A stretch of 64,000 bases of DNA, from NCBI GenBank assembly GCA_902728285.1, contig CACVBU010000046.1:1959536-2023535 (forward strand). Reading direction: 5' to 3'. Of the stretch, positions 33,962 to 49,100 are shown one piece after another. Made by a program: the position numbers and the translations under genes. The notes beneath the pieces are model-generated. The model was not told the origin of the DNA, did no database searches, and was given only the letters and a program-made list of their open reading frames with translations. Within the stretch, counting starts at the first letter, position 1. Every line of letters begins with the position of its first letter. The DNA is from Clytia hemisphaerica. Lineage: Eukaryota > Cnidaria > Hydrozoa > Leptothecata > Clytiidae.

Positions 33962-35084
33962 CAGTTAGTGTAAAACGCAGGTCACAGGTCACAGGTTACA
34001 GGTCACAGGTTACAGGCCACAGGTCACAGGTTACAGGCCACAGGTCAACAAAGTGCAGACCGGAAAAAAGATCATAAGATCATAATAATATACATAACAT
34101 AACATCAATGCATAACACATTAAATTACAAAAAAGTAATACATGTTATATAGATATTATAAAATGACAATTGAATAGAATAACAACCTAGTGAGTACTTA
34201 CAAAAATGATGACAAAATCATAAAATATGATGCCTAACAAGACAAAAGCACGAAAAATATTTATTAAACAAAATGTGATGTGGATGGTGTGAATGGATAT
34301 AAAATGGCACCAAACAGAAGCTTGCAAGAACCCTAGGAGAGTGGTTTTAGAAGGATGGAACTAAATTATTATTCAGTTATTATTTTAATGTCTTCATGAC
34401 AATTTTTGACAAAAATATTAACAGAATCATAAAATATGATGCAAGAAAAGACGAAAACACGAAAAATATTTATAATACAGAATGTGATGTTGATAGTGTG
34501 AATGGATATAAAACAGCACCAATCAGAAGCTTGTGAGGTCCCTAAGAGAGAGGTTTTAGAAGGATGAAACTAATTAATCATTCAATTGTTATTTTAATGA
34601 CTTAATAACAATTTTTGACAAAAATATTGACAGAATCACAAAATATCATGTCTTACAAGAGAAAAACACCAAAAATATTTAGCATACCGAATGTGATGAT
34701 AACAATAATGGCTGGATATAAAATTACACCAATCAGAAGCTCGTGAGTTCTCTGAGAAGGTAGTTTTAGAGCGATGTGTTTTATTATATGTAACCATCAT
34801 ATATCATTACAAACATTACAATATGTAATATACCTGTTATACGTATAATATGGTTTCAAATATTTTCTGGTCTGCGTTATACACAGCGCAAACTGCGAAA
34901 GATCAATAAAAGCACATGGTTAAATTTTGATGTTTGAAATGGTTTTATATGGATGAAATTGCTTGAGAACTATGTTTTTGATAATTCTTTGTGTTTTCCA
35001 AACATTTTCCTCTGCAATGACATTGATTTGAGTCAACCTGTCATCACTGACCTGTGACCTGTGACCTGTGTTTTACACTAACTG
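33962..35084. mobile_element. hAT-like MITE with three internal tandem copies
   Basis: The inverted ends CAGTTAGTGTAAAACGCAGG and CCTGTGTTTTACACTAACTG are followed by ACAGGTCACAGG repeats on both sides. The flanks GAAAGTAG and TAAAGTAG (two bases after the right end) suggest an 8-bp target duplication. The interior holds three direct copies of about 215 bp starting near 34200, 34416 and 34627, sharing AAAATATTTA and GGATATAAAA. No transposase. Confidence 0.75.
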
Positions 35085-35209
35085 TTAAAGTAGGGTTCCA
35101 TCATAGGTAAAAGATTGCTCAAGCATGTTTATCTATAAGAATCACTATTAATAAGCATACATCAATGTTCTTAGTCAAAATAACTCAATTTTTTTTGCTC
35201 ACAAAGTCT

Positions 35210-35576
35210 TTAAGGCCAGACCAATTGAATTTGTTGTTCTACGGGCGCGACCGACCCAATATTTGCTGCAAACGAAAAAATTAAAATATTGATTTTCCTG
35301 TGCCACAAATTTCTAATACTAGTCATTTAAAAATTTACACTTAAAAAAAAAGTTAAAAAGAATCTAGAATCATGAATTCTATGCACGAAAGATTTTATTA
35401 CAAACTCCATCAAAGATGAATGATGAATTTTCGATCAAGATTATTTGAAAATATTACTTAAAGCCCGATTACTTACCTTGATTAATAAAAATCTTATTTT
35501 TATTTTACCGACCGCCCGACTCATATTTTGCTAACGATCTGCCCGTAGAACAACAAATTTAATTGGTCTCGCCTAA
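35210..35576. mobile_element. MITE, GACCAATT..TTGTTGTTCTACGGGC ends
   Basis: AGACCAATTGAATTTGTTGT at the left is matched by the complement at the right (about 35 bp of inverted end). A relic of the same end occurs at 17458-17500. Confidence 0.7.
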
Positions 35577-37136
35577 TATGAAAGAATATTTCAAGAGCAT
35601 GAAATTTTGGTTTCTCAACGTTTTTTTATAAGAAACAAACGACTAATTTTAATAGATCCTCACTATTTGTGTTCTGAATGATTGGTTAATGGTCACACTC
35701 ACATAGATATCCATTATATATGTGTTAAATGCATAACCAGGTAGGTCCATAAATATATCACTTGTTTTTCATAGTAGTTATTTTGGGGGATCGGGATTAG
35801 GCAGGGCAGTCGAGTTTAGGACCACTCACGGTACTTCTTTTGGTCAATAGGTTTTTTTCTGACGTTCTTCCTTCGAAGAATATTGATCACTTTTGTTTTC
35901 CCCTAACGCACGACAAAACATGATTAGCTCGTGTTCTTGCGCGGGCGAATAAAGATGAGGTGGCGATATTGCGTCAAGGGCAATCAAAGGACATCAATTT
36001 CTCTAATTTTTGGCAGAAGGATAGAGAGCAAGATTCTTTTAAAGGGTGGCTGAAGCTGTTTTTCCTTTTTTTTGCTGTAAAAATCAGATTTTTTTGTATT
36101 TCAGGAAATTCTCTTTTGTAATTTTTAGGGGAAAATGAGCATTTCTTGCGATTGACTTGGTATTTTTTTCAGATTTTTCAGAATGCTTTTTGTTTACTAT
36201 GATGGGCATCTTCTATAAGATGTTCTTTAAAAATGTAGAAGAAAAAATGATGAACCCATTAAGAAAAAAATTTCATCCATCCATTTCTGCAATCACAGTT
36301 TTATTTGTTTACAGTACCCAATGAAATTACACAGGGTATTAGGCTGAAATTTAAAAAAAAATTGTTTGCCATCAGCCGACAGACTCTTCTCTAAAATTGC
36401 CAACCTAAAAACTTTTATTGCTATTTCGTACGATGAAGAGAATTTTTTTTCTTCAGAAATTACAACATATAGACAAAATTTCCGTGAATGACCAAAGTAA
36501 AAAGATTTTCCCACCAGTCTACTTCCAAAAACTAGGGCCAGGTGACGGCAAACTAAGAATTTTTTGAGTTAATTTTGTTTTCTACTTTATTGCATTTGCA
36601 ATTGATTGCTGTTGGGAATAATCATACTGTATGCAATTTCGAAAGGATATCACTGATTATTTGTATTATATTATCTAAACTATTCTTTTATAGATATCCT
36701 TTGCAAAGTAGAAGTATTATCACTACCACAACTTTGTGTATGTAATTTTACTCAGTTTGGTAATATTACTGCTGAATAAAGTGTATTGACTTACCAGATG
36801 AGTGACATTATTGTTGTAGAAGAAGCACCAAGTAAAATTCAATCATCAATCAGTCAATTTTGCTCCAGGTTCAAATTAGTCAGAGAACCTGCCGTATACT
36901 ATCTTCGCTTTCTGATTTGATTATCACTTTCATTATCATTATCACAGTATTATCACTACCACAACTTTGTGTATGTAATTTTACTCAGTTTGGTAATATT
37001 ACTGCTGAATAAAGTGTATTGAATTATCCAAATAAATAATCTTTATCATCTTAATTCTTCAACTTAAAACCATCCTCATTGACAAGTAGGAGTAGTAGTA
37101 CATGAATTTTACTTGGATACAATTCCATTCTTTTAG
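35577..37136. other. Region upstream of the first recognised PTCD3 exon
   Basis: The first exon or exons of PTCD3 (start codon, mitochondrial targeting peptide) should lie here. An ATG at 35953 opens a short basic frame (MRWRYCVKGNQRTSISL..) that looks like a targeting peptide, but no good donor follows and I do not call it. An 84-bp direct repeat lies at 36712-36797 and 36946-37028. Confidence 0.35.
36712..37028. repeat. Direct duplication of about 84 bp
   Basis: Two nearly identical copies starting AGTATTATCACTACCACAAC and ending AATAAAGTGTATTGA, separated by about 150 bp. Both end with an AATAAA motif. Origin unknown. Confidence 0.9.
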
Positions 37137-40100
37137 TGAATCCAAACCAACAAAGAATTCCAAAGAAACGGTAAAATATGCAATATATGGATCATTTTTA
37201 ACAATTGCAACCTTTATATACCACTCAACATACGATTTAAAGTTTGTTCGTGTATATTAGTTCTTCTAGGAATTTCAGCTTATAATCAAAGAAGCATAGT
37301 GCTTTTCAAAAACATTGTTATTGTCAGAATTTCTAGAGCAACATTTTTTTTGCATTTCTAGGGACAAGTATACTGTTCTAAAGGCTCTTTCATCAACTGT
37401 TGGAGAGGTAATCTGAAATCCATCATTCGCGTTCTTAAGTTTTTATTATTATTTACTATACTTGTAAAGCTTAAAGTTGCAAACCAAAGATTTGATGATA
37501 TTGTGATCTTTTCCTGGAAAATAATATTGTCAGGCTTATTTTAAACGGTAAAATATGTTTATCTTGACATAGTCCAAAACTTTTTTTAAACTTTAGCTCC
37601 CTGATAGACCGGACTATCGCTTTTTTGATGATGTTATTCTCAATGCTCGTACTTCAATAAAAACAGTGAGTAATTTTATTAGTTCTTTTAGTTTTTTGAA
37701 ACAATGATTGTTAACATAAAATAGACAACCAACCTTTATTGTTTTTACAGGATGTATACTTGAGTACCTTTTCACTTTAGTTTACACTCAAGATTACTTA
37801 CTTCTAAATTATAATAATTTTTGTTATTTTGTATTATAAGATGTATCAGGGTAAAGTGGAAAACTATAATTTTTACTAACAAAATTTTAAATTCCACTTT
37901 AGAGAGAACTTGACCTTGCAATACAGTCTGGAACAAAAGCTGCGGAATATGTTTTGGAACAGTATCCTGATCTTGTTCAGCTTCGAGAACCAGTCCCTGT
38001 ATGTTCAGTCTTAAATTCTGAAAAGAACTTCTTTAAATCTGTTTGATATGTCTTGTAGGTATTAATATCCAGCATTTTTTTATGTTCCACTACAATGGCC
38101 AAAATACTCAATTTAAGAATGATTTTTAGAAACTCAATCCAAAAATAACTAGAATTGTCTACATACTCAAACTTTTTAAGGAGCTTTTCCCTTTAAACCC
38201 CACCAGGGCTTTGCGCTAAACCTACCACCAGACCCCCAAGCTTCATTAATGCACAGCTTTGGTTTGCAGATACCCTTTTGGTATAATTAGAAACTCAATC
38301 TTAAATAAAGAAACGGCCCAGCTCAAAATGCATAGAAAAATCCCTGATATTATACTTTACTTTATTCCCTTTACATTTACAGAGTGTTCTTCTTTTAGTT
38401 GTTTGTGTCTATCTTTTGAAATTTTATATCACTTAAGTTACAATTCTTTTAGGCCTGGCCAAAATCGGAGAAGCTACCAAGCGACATTGAACCAACAGCG
38501 GAAAATTTACGATGTAATTATTATTGATTTCAGCTTTAGACTTAGGATTTGTTATGTTATATTGAATTGCCCGTTAACGTTGTTATTGTAAATTGAATGA
38601 AATGAAATTTTGTACTGTAAATTTTAAAGCTTTGAATATCTCACTCACAAATAAAAACAGATTGATTTGTATTATTATTTTTTCTAGTGATAATAAAATG
38701 CAATGAACGCGTTCCAAAACTGATGGAAATATATGAATCACTGAATTCTAAAGGTATATCCTGTGTTTTGTGGGAAATGTTTTAGCTCTAGATTCTCTGA
38801 TAAGTGTAAAGAGGGAGTCCAATAAGGTTGTATGAACATTACTAAGGCTCTTGTATGGGGAATTATGTAAGAGAATGTTTACTGCAAGTTTGTGATTTAG
38901 AAATTGAATCTAAAATTAGAAATCTCAACCTTTCAAAAGACGTATAAAATTGATTAAATTGTTTATGTGTTTGAGAGAATAAAATATTCTTAAGCATGTA
39001 AGCAATCAACAATCTTCGATTATTTTGTATTCTTTTGTAATTGTAGGTGATCTATCATTGGAGATGAAAAATGAAGTTTTAGCATTTGCTTCATTTCACG
39101 CTCTTTCCTCATCAATGACGACTGATTCTGTGAGATTTTTTACACTTAAAAAAACTTTTTGAATTCTTTCATGATACTTAATGAAAGTCAACCAATGAGT
39201 GTTATTTCAATTTTTCAAAACCTATCTTCATAACATCAGGCAAATGTATAAAAGTAGCAGAAGAGCAATGAATCTAGATTTTTATTTGTCATCATTATCT
39301 CTATCAATATTTTTTTTTTGTCATTTAACTCTCAAAGTAATTCTTTTTGTATATGCTGTAAAATAAAATCCTTTCTCTCTATTCAGCTTATGATATCATA
39401 TTTTCAGTTTTTCTGTTTTTCTTCTTCAAGTAAGTAATACAACAACTTTTTTATCAACAGAATACAGCAATGCAAGAAAATGACTCATCTTCTTCTTCTT
39501 CGTCATCATCATCATCATCATCTGGTGAAGAAAGCGAGTCTGTGGTATGTCGTCAAAAATATTAAGTTAAAGATTTTCTTCACTCTTACAATACAGCTTG
39601 AAGACTAGGGACTTTATTTTAATAGAATCTTGAAAAGTCTTATATCTTTCATCTATCTCATCTCTAACAGTTGACACTTTGAAATAAAAATGCAAATAAT
39701 TTGCTGACATTTTTTGCAGCCTGAATTGATTACCAACTTTTTATTTTTCTGTTTTAGGATAAATCGTCTTTCTCAACCTGGAGGTATGATATACAACATT
39801 GAAAATTAAATTACATACAGTTTTTTGGACCTACCCCGGAAAAACAGGTTTTTTGGCATTTTCTCGAGATTTTATCATTAGTTTTTTCTGATTTTTTGCT
39901 CAAAGATGCGTATTAACAATGCCCAAAACATGGCTGAGTCCGATTTTTGAGAAAAAAATTTTTCCGGCCGAAAATACCGGAAATATGCCGAAAAAGCTGT
40001 TTATTTGGCATTTTCTTGAGATTTTATCATTAGTTTTTTCTGATTTTTTGCTCAAAGATGCCTAATAACAATGCCCAAAACATGGCCGAGTCCGATTTTT

Positions 40101-43100
40101 GAGAAAAAAAATTTTCCGGCCGAAAATGCCGGAAATATGCCGGAAATCGCCGTTTTTGCAGATTTTCATTAGACTTTTTCCTGATATTTCTTTGTTTTTT
40201 CACGCAAAATCATTATTGATATCAATGCCAACCATCAAGTATGGTTCAATTGTCAATAAAACTGATTTTTGATGCCGGGACTTTTTAAAAATTGCCGGAA
40301 CAGCCGAATATCGCCAGAAAAATGGTTTTTCTTGAATTTCTCGAGCTGTACTTTATATTTTTTCATGAAATTTTGCACACTGAAGCAAAATAGCAATACC
40401 TAAAATGTAACGGAGCCTGATTTTTGAAGATAAAAAATTTCGACCAAAAATGCCGATAATATGCCGTCAAAACCGGTTTGTTGCCATTTTGTCGAGATTT
40501 CATTATTCGTTTTTCTCGATTTTTGCACAAAGATGTGTATCAGCAATGCCCTAAGTGTGGCCGATTCGGATTTTTTGAGAATCATGTTTTTCCAGCCGAA
40601 AATGCCGGAAGTATGCCGGAAATCGCCGTTTTTGCAGATTTGAATTGGGCTTTTTCAATATTTCTTTGTTTTTTCACTTAAAAAAATTATTGATAACAAT
40701 GCCACCATCAAGCATGATTCAATTGTCAATAAAACTTTTGCAATTTTGCAACCGGAACTTTCTATTTCTTTTTTTCCCTAAACGCCTCCCCCCATCAACA
40801 ATCAATGATGACATTTAATGCATTTTCGCTAAGCGCTATATTTTCTTAATGATTGTTTTTCTCCTTATTACTATCTAAGTTTCATCATCAGGTAGGTCCA
40901 TTCAGCATGTTGCTTGTTTTCATTATTTCTTTTTACCTTTTTAGCTGTATAGGTTTGTTGTTTCTTCCTCAGAAAAAAATATTCTCAGAGCTGTCTTTGA
41001 ATAATACAGTCGTGATATTTTGGTAGTCAATGTAAATTTCACAATCAATTTTTTTTCACAGAAATGATGGATTTGCAGAAACATTATTTGAAGAGTTAAA
41101 AGAGCAAGGCAATGCGCAAACCTACGAAGTCTTCATGCTAGGTCTTTTAAAGGTACATTGTATCCTATTTCACCTGAGTATTGTACTGTCTATATGTATG
41201 TCTTTTGGTGTCTTCCTAACTAGTCCATCAGCAAAACGTCCTCATATATTTCCTTGGGACTTGGGAGTTTTTACCTGGCTGGCAAAGCTGGAAAATCTTT
41301 CTATGAAGCTTGAAGGGTTTAGAGGCTCTAAGAGACTCGACAAATTCAATTTTCGCAGATATGAGTTTTTATAAGATACTTTAATAATCGGTCATTTGAA
41401 GTAATAAAAATGACGCGTTCTTTAGAAAAAGTAACAAAATTGTTTTATTACTGGCTAACGACCAACCAAATAAAATAATAAGAGCTTGTAAAAACACCAT
41501 CATCTCGTCCCAATTTTTGAAGATTTCAAATACTTCAAGATATAGCCATGGAAATCCTCTAAACTATACCTCTAACTGCTAGTAATCTTAGAGACGCATC
41601 TGCTCTGATCTGCTGAATGTAATCTTTATAATGAGAAAATAAAGTCTGTTATATTTTATTCTTTAAAAAAGGGTCACTGAAGACCACTCCCGCTCTTCTT
41701 TGTTGAAGTGTTTACATTATATTTACTTTTAATTCTTTCAGCATGGAGAATACATACGGGCCTTCCATTTGTTCAAAGAATTCCAAGACAAGGGATTTTC
41801 AGGTGACGATTCAGCAAAAATTCAATTAATTTTTACGTACTTGCAAAAGACTTTATGCCTAAACTAATCTATAACGCCCATCGTTTTTTCTATTTGATAA
41901 CATTCTTTTCTTTAATATCTTATCTATCTCAAAGAGCACATGCATTTTAAACTAATTCAACTTCAATCAAAAGTGGCAGGCCTTTTTTGCTTTCATTGCA
42001 GATTCATTTGAGACTAGAATTAAATTATTTTTTTCACATTTTGCCGAGACAAAATGCGAAAGATTCGGACCAGTACAAACTCCCACGTACATAAGATCTC
42101 AAACTCCAATGTAAATAAGATTTCAACTTTAGGGTTTTGTTAATTTTTTCCTGAAGGTTCATTACATTTGTACGAGACTTTGATCAAACACGTTGTGGAC
42201 GTAAGACAAGGAGACCAGGACAGATGGAAATTTGTTGAGGTATTTGAATCGTCTGTATTCGTTTTGAAAACGACCTGATACATATTATCATCATAAAAAT
42301 TATTTCTGACCAGTAATGGAGAAAACCTTTTAAAATCTTGAATCCACACATAATGAGCTTCAAAAAAAGACCTAAACCTATGTTCCATTTTTTTTTATCA
42401 TTTGTTTTAATGGCTTGAAAGATAACTATTTATGCTGATTGTACCTCAAGAGATTTCTTGCTCAGTAAATGATTTCTCATTATCTTTTACCAGGAAATCG
42501 TTGCTTCAATGAAAGTAAAACCAACATCAGGTTAGTTAATTTTATATTATTATTAGTAACTACGATTTTTTGCTATCCTTTGAATATGAAATGCAAGGGG
42601 GACTGAAAGTTTAGCATTCATTGTGTAATTTTTTACCATGACTTGTTGCTCCTTTAAAACTAAGTGTCCATCAACAGCTCAGACTTATGTCAGCTTATGT
42701 TTAACATTCTATTGTTATTAAACAATAAACCCATTTTTTAAAACCTAGTTCTGAGCCTATCGACGCCCGTTATGTTTACAAAAGAAAAACATATATTGTA
42801 TGAAATCTTACTTTTCCTAGCAACATTCGCGACGTTGATGTCAGTAGCCATTCAACAAGAAAGCGGTGCTTCCAAATTATGCCAACGACTCTTTGGTGAA
42901 ATGAAAAAGCTGAATATTAGTAAGTTGTAACTTAGTTTCTTGAAGTGAAAGGAAAATATTAGGTATTCCTTTTTTGTGCCAAAACTAAAGCGACCTATTA
43001 CTTTAGGCGTAGTTTCGCGAGCAGAAACTTGCGCGATTTTCCGAACTTTGACCCTTTTCGCGAAAGTAAATGTTTTTAAAAATTCTAGGAAGCTGGCCAT

Positions 43101-46100
43101 TCGTGAAGGTTTATGCTCGCGAAAGTTTGTACGCCTAAAGTATAGGGGGAACATTTGGGCCCACGTTATGGCCCTTTTTTACCTAAATATCCCTAGCTTT
43201 ATTTAGCATTTTCGGCTGACGTCAGCACTATTTCAGCTTTTTTGCTGAGTCCTCATTTTTTACAAAATCTTGAACTGAAAACCTGAGCATCCTTCATGAT
43301 GTAAGTTGTGGGCCATTTGTTTTTGAAACCTTTGATAACTCAAGCTAATTTTCAGATTTCCATTCAACATATGATTTGGAGATTCTCGGTGTTATGTTCA
43401 ATAAGCGGCAAAAAGCGTCAACAATGGACCGTAAGCTCGTGGACTACTTTGATATGATAACTAATTTGATGTACAAAAAATCTTTCAGCTCCGTCCCTCG
43501 GTACATTATATCATCTGTTAGCTGGTGAAAGAAAAGAATTCGAAACTCAGAAGAGTAAGGATTTTTATTTTTGTTCTCATCTATATTACAACAGTTCTCA
43601 ACATTTCTTAACAGGGTTGTATACCCAATAATATGTAGAAAGTTTTCTGCTTTTTATTTTGTCTGTTTATATCAATGACTTTTCAATGTTTGAAGAACTG
43701 TTCTGTCTTTTCTAACTTGTAGTTCCGTCACAATAACAAGTCTTAAGATCAGTTTATTACCAGACAATATGTGTAGATTAACCAGGGCTAGTTGCAACAC
43801 TGACATTTTGTTTTGTGTATTTCTCCAGATTACATTCAAAACATTCGAATTCTTTACATGTGTGTCGATGAACTACAATCAGGGAACGTTGACCTACAAC
43901 TCACCCATCCCTCAGACGGTAAGTTTGGCCTTAATTTACATTATCTTGGCTCCAATAGTTGGGTAAATCCTGCACCATTTACGAGAGATCGCAAGAAGAA
44001 AATATATCAGAATTATATACGATTCTTTTGTCCTTACAGAATAATTGTTAAAAGAGAAATTTCCCACTATTTACTTACGCAACCTTTTAAACAAAATGAA
44101 ACAACAAACTCAACCCTGCTCGCACCTCATATGCAAAAAGATTTGAAAGAAATCTAATTCATTTCTGCAAAAGTTTGGCTCCTTTTATCCAAAGTAATAC
44201 TTAAAACCATTGACTTTTTCTTTTATTTCACGAACTTTTCTTTCGTTTCATTTTCAGTGGAATTCTTTGAAATGGCAATGCATTTGGTATGAGTTTATAT
44301 AAACTGTTAATTCGATCAACTCCGACTTTACCCTAGTAGTTTGATCTGGTTTGAAAAGTTTATCATTATCTTATTTTTATAAAGAACAATCTCTAATTTC
44401 GCTTTGTATCAATTTGATCGTAATTTAAAGTCTGTCCAGATATAATTGGCAGTGGAAACAAGAATGCCGGTAACTTTTGACAGTCAAATATAATTATGGA
44501 AATTTTTTTTGCTTGTTTTAGAGAATCAAGAGCGCTATATTTCAATGTATTTTTTGTTGAAAAATTCGCGATTTTTAGCGGTTAAATTTGCGATTGCAAA
44601 AATTGAGCTTTTTTTCTACTTATGCTATAACGTTCATTTTTACACCATTGGTAGTTCAACCTTAGGTTAAGAAGTTTGTTAAATTTCAAGGCAAACTGAA
44701 AAGTCCTTCGGAAGATATGGGACCCGAAATACCCCTTGGTAGCACTTTTCTGTGAAATATCAAATCTCCAACTTATTACTAAAAACGGGGGTAGTGATAT
44801 GATTGATAAAACAGTTTTTTGATCATAACACATTTTACGATCTCTTTAATGACGTCATAGCCAAACTGTGTGTAGTGTTTTGGGAATTAGCAAAGTTCTT
44901 TAATGACTTAAAAATAAAAAGGCAATATAAGTTCATGCTTATCTTTTCAATAAAAACAATTATAATGTGACTTCGTTTCGAAATAATCAATGATACCAAT
45001 AATGCCAATGCACCAACACATAACATTTTCCAACTTTTAATTGCACTGTTAAAAAAGGATAACATAACCCCCGTTTTTAGTAATAAGTTGGAGATTTGAT
45101 ATTTCACAAAAAAGTGCTACCAAGGGGTATTTCGGGTCCCATATCTTCCGAAGGACTTTTCAGTTTGCCTTGAAATTTAACAAACTTCTTAACCTAAGGT
45201 TGAACTACCAATGGTGTAAAAATGAACGTTATAGCATAAGTAGAAAAAAAGCTCAATTTTTGCAATCGCAAATTTAACCGCTAAAAATCGCGAATTTTTC
45301 GACAAAAAATACATTGAAATATAGCGCTCTTGATTCTCTAAAACAAGCAAAAAAAAATTCCATAATTACATTTGACTGTCAAAAGTTACAGGCATTCTTG
45401 TTTCCACTGCCAATTATATCTGGACAGACTTTAATTCGTTAGTTCAAATGATGGATTTTTCTGCTTTTCTTTGATTCTAGGCACGCTTTAAAAGAGTTGG
45501 CGAAGTAGCTGAAAAGATTTTCAACGTCATCACCCAAAGCAACCTCCACCATATGTTAGGTGTACGAGCCAAACAATTCTAGTAAGTACCATTCTTTGGT
45601 TTTACGTAAAAATGTTAAAACTTCCTCCGCCTCAGACGGATTTCTGCCCATACAGGATGGGGGTGGACGAACCTTTTCAAGCCATAAACATTTTAAGGGA
45701 ATGTGTGGATAACCCCTGGAAACAAGTTAAAACCCTTGGAAAAATTCCTTTCTTACACCTTAAAGTTACGGTGGACGAACTAAAATCAGTCTTTTATTCC
45801 CTGCAAATTTCAAAATAATTTTTTACTCACTGGGAAAATGAAAAAATACTCTTTTTCCTTCAAATTCTGCTCGAATATAGCCCCTGTATGGATATAAAAT
45901 AGAATGGCCCTTTATTTGGTTTCATCGTTTGTTTAGACGAAACTTGTGTCTTCCGATAGAATACACATTTATAATTCTTCTCTTTTTCGAATTTTTAGTG
46001 GTAATTTCCTTGCTGCGATCGCTAGAAGTCCCAAAGACATGGAAAGTGTATACAAGCATTACGAGACTATTGTACCAAATGTAATGTTTATTTTTTTCAC

Positions 46101-49100
46101 TTTTTTTTATTTTCGCCAATAATCTTTATTGAACCCTTCGCTCGAGGCTAAATTGAATTGGATAACTTGATTGATCGAAAGTGGAAAACTAGTGTTAGTT
46201 ATCCTAAATCATTGCGTTTAGCCTTTTCCAATCAACATTATAGGCACACTTTAAGAGTTACCGAAAACCACCACTAGTACCTCTATCTTTCGTTTTAGAA
46301 TTCGACCAGAATAAATATGAGGACATAGATTTAGTCCTTAAGCAAGTTTTAATGGGCTCTCCTAGGGGGTGGAGTGTATATTACTTTTCCAATAATCTAC
46401 CCCTAAACATTTCGATTTTTAACCCGTATTTTACCCCCTGAACTAGCATAAACTCAACCCCCTTGACATCGCAAATTTATGAGGTTTTTTCAATACCCCT
46501 GGACAATATCTTTTACTTCCTATGTTTGGTTTCTCAGTACTCAAAGTTCATTCCATCAATGTCTTTTACTCGCAGTATCTTATACCACACGATTGGGTGT
46601 ACGAACAGTTGTTCTTTGCATCGCGCAACAACCAAGACATCTCCTACGTTCCACGCTTCTACAACGGTATGTAAATTACTAGATTAGATTCTTTACTTTT
46701 AAGAAAAGCCCCAGCGGTTTGCGTTTCGCCGTCATTAGGGGTTTTACTTGTGGGATGGCGTTGTTTAAAATATTTTTGTTGTAATGGTGCGATCAAGGTT
46801 TCGGCGTAATTCGTGATAGGGCATTGGTCAGTCGTGATGTGTGATTTAGGCTATGTTTCGCATGATGAACCGATTTTATCAATTTCCGTAATTGTCGCGA
46901 GATCAAAAGATTTGGCGTGATGTAGGGTTGCGCTGGGAAGGATGGTTTAGTAGTTTAAGTCGAGAGTATCCTGCAATTATTTTCATCTGAAAAAGAGACA
47001 TTACAGAATCAAAACAAGCTTAGTTCTAAACACCTACACAATTGTTTTTATAGATCCTCTTACATCTTCCATATTTTTCCTTGGTTTGATTTTATGCTCT
47101 AACGAAATTATTTTTTATAGATATGTCAAAATACAATGTGTACCTTATGAACAAGAAGCTCTTACCGGCTTTGTACTTGGCTCTTGACATGCCCATACCT
47201 CAGGAGGTATGTATAAACATAGTTAACAACGTTATTCTTTCTCTTTGTGTCTAATACAATGAATAAGAAATACAGTCATAAGTGTATCGTTGGAGACTTC
47301 AACTATAAAGATATCAATTGGGAAAACTGGTCAACTCCTCACGATGACACGAAGGAAGACGAACAATTTCTCGAAGCTTTAAGAGACTCCTTCTTTTACC
47401 AACACGTCGATGAACCAACGACAGCTAGAGGTACCGATACGCCATCACTTATTGACCTGATTCTGACAAATGAAGAAAGCCAAGTTAGTAACATAACCTA
47501 TCTTTCACCACTTCATAAAAGTGATCACAGTGTTCTATCATTTACGTTCGAATGTTACCTTGAAACAGAATGCATTACTGAAAACTATAACTACAATAAG
47601 GCAGATTTTGAAGCAATGAAAGGACATCTTGAGAACTCTGACTGGGTTACAGGTTTCCAGCAAAAAGCAGGAAATGCAAACGTAAATGATTGCTGGAAGA
47701 TGTTGCGAGATAAATTATTCGAGCTTAGGAATCGGTACGTTCCTCGTACGAAGGGGAAACATGCCTACGGAAAAAAGGGAAGTTTTGCAATCGATCAAGA
47801 TATTCAACAAAGCTTAAAAGAAAAACGTCGCCTTCATCGCAAATGGATAAGATCAATAGGTACAACTTCGGAACAGAGAAATAGAGCTATTTACGCTACT
47901 GCGAGAAACAAGGTTACAGGAAAGATCAGACGAGAAAGAAGAAGACTAGAAGAACGAATTTGTGGTCAAGCAAAAAGAAGCCCTAAGAAGCTTTGGAAGC
48001 ATATCCGGAACTCAATGAAGACCAAAACGGGAATTTCCCCTCTTCTCCTTGATCCAAATGATAAATCATCACTTCGTTTTACTGATGAGGATAAAGCTGC
48101 TGACATCCTACAGGATCAGTTTTGCAGTGTTTTTACGAATGAACCTGCTGGATCACTACCTGAGTTTCCATCACGAACAGACACAGATGTAGCATTCGAT
48201 CTAACAATCGACATGATCAAAAAGGAACTAAAGGATTTGAATCCTAATAAATCGCTAGGACCTGATGAGATTCACCCAGTCATGCTGAAAAAGCTGGCCT
48301 TTTACATAGCCGGTCCTTTACATACTATCATGGCCAAGTCCTTCGTAGAAAGTAAACTACCTGATGATTGGAAGACTGAAAATGTGTCCCCGATCTACAA
48401 GAAAGGAAAAAAGAACCTTGCAGAAAATTACAGGCCCGTTACACGCTTTTTGGACCTACCTCCGGGTGCCCCGGTGGAGGTCCTATGAATTAACCTCTGT
48501 CTGTTCGTCCGTTCGTTCGTTCGTTCGTTCGTCTGTTACCAGCTTTTCTCGAGATTGGCTCATTAGTTTTTTCTGATTTTTTGCACAAAGATGCAAAATG
48601 GCAATGGCCAAAATGTGACGGAGCCCGATTTTCGAAAAAAAATCATTTCCGGCCGAAAATGCCGGAAATATGCCGGAAAAACCGGTTTTTTGGCATTTTC
48701 TCAAGATTTCATCATTAGTTTTTGCTGATTTTTTGCACAAAGATGCGTATTAGCAATGCCCAAAACTTGGCCGAGTCCGATTTTTGAGAAAAAATTTTTT
48801 CCGGCCGGAAATGCCGGAAATATGCCGGAAATCGCCGTTTTTCTGGATTTTCATTGGACTTTTTCCATATAATTGGTTGTTTTTTTCATTCAAAAACATT
48901 ATTAATAGCAATGCCCACCATCAAGCATGTTTCAATTTTCAATAAAATAGATTTTTGAAGCCGGAACTTTCTAAAAATCGCCGGAACATCCGATTTTCGC
49001 CGGAAAAACGGCATTTCTTGAATTTCTTGAGCTGTACTTTATATTCTTTCATGGAATTTTGCACAATGATGCAAAATGTCAATACCTAAATTGTGACGGA

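Noticed and set aside
35953-36050. Candidate first exon of PTCD3 with a mitochondrial targeting peptide
   Set aside because: The peptide is basic and hydroxylated as expected, but there is no convincing donor and no homology; left as a comment only.
46538-46666. Longer version of a PTCD3 exon starting at TACTCAAAG
   Set aside because: Its frames either hit stops after the next join or do not match the family. Starting at 46576 keeps phase and gives YLIPHDWVYEQLF, which fits.
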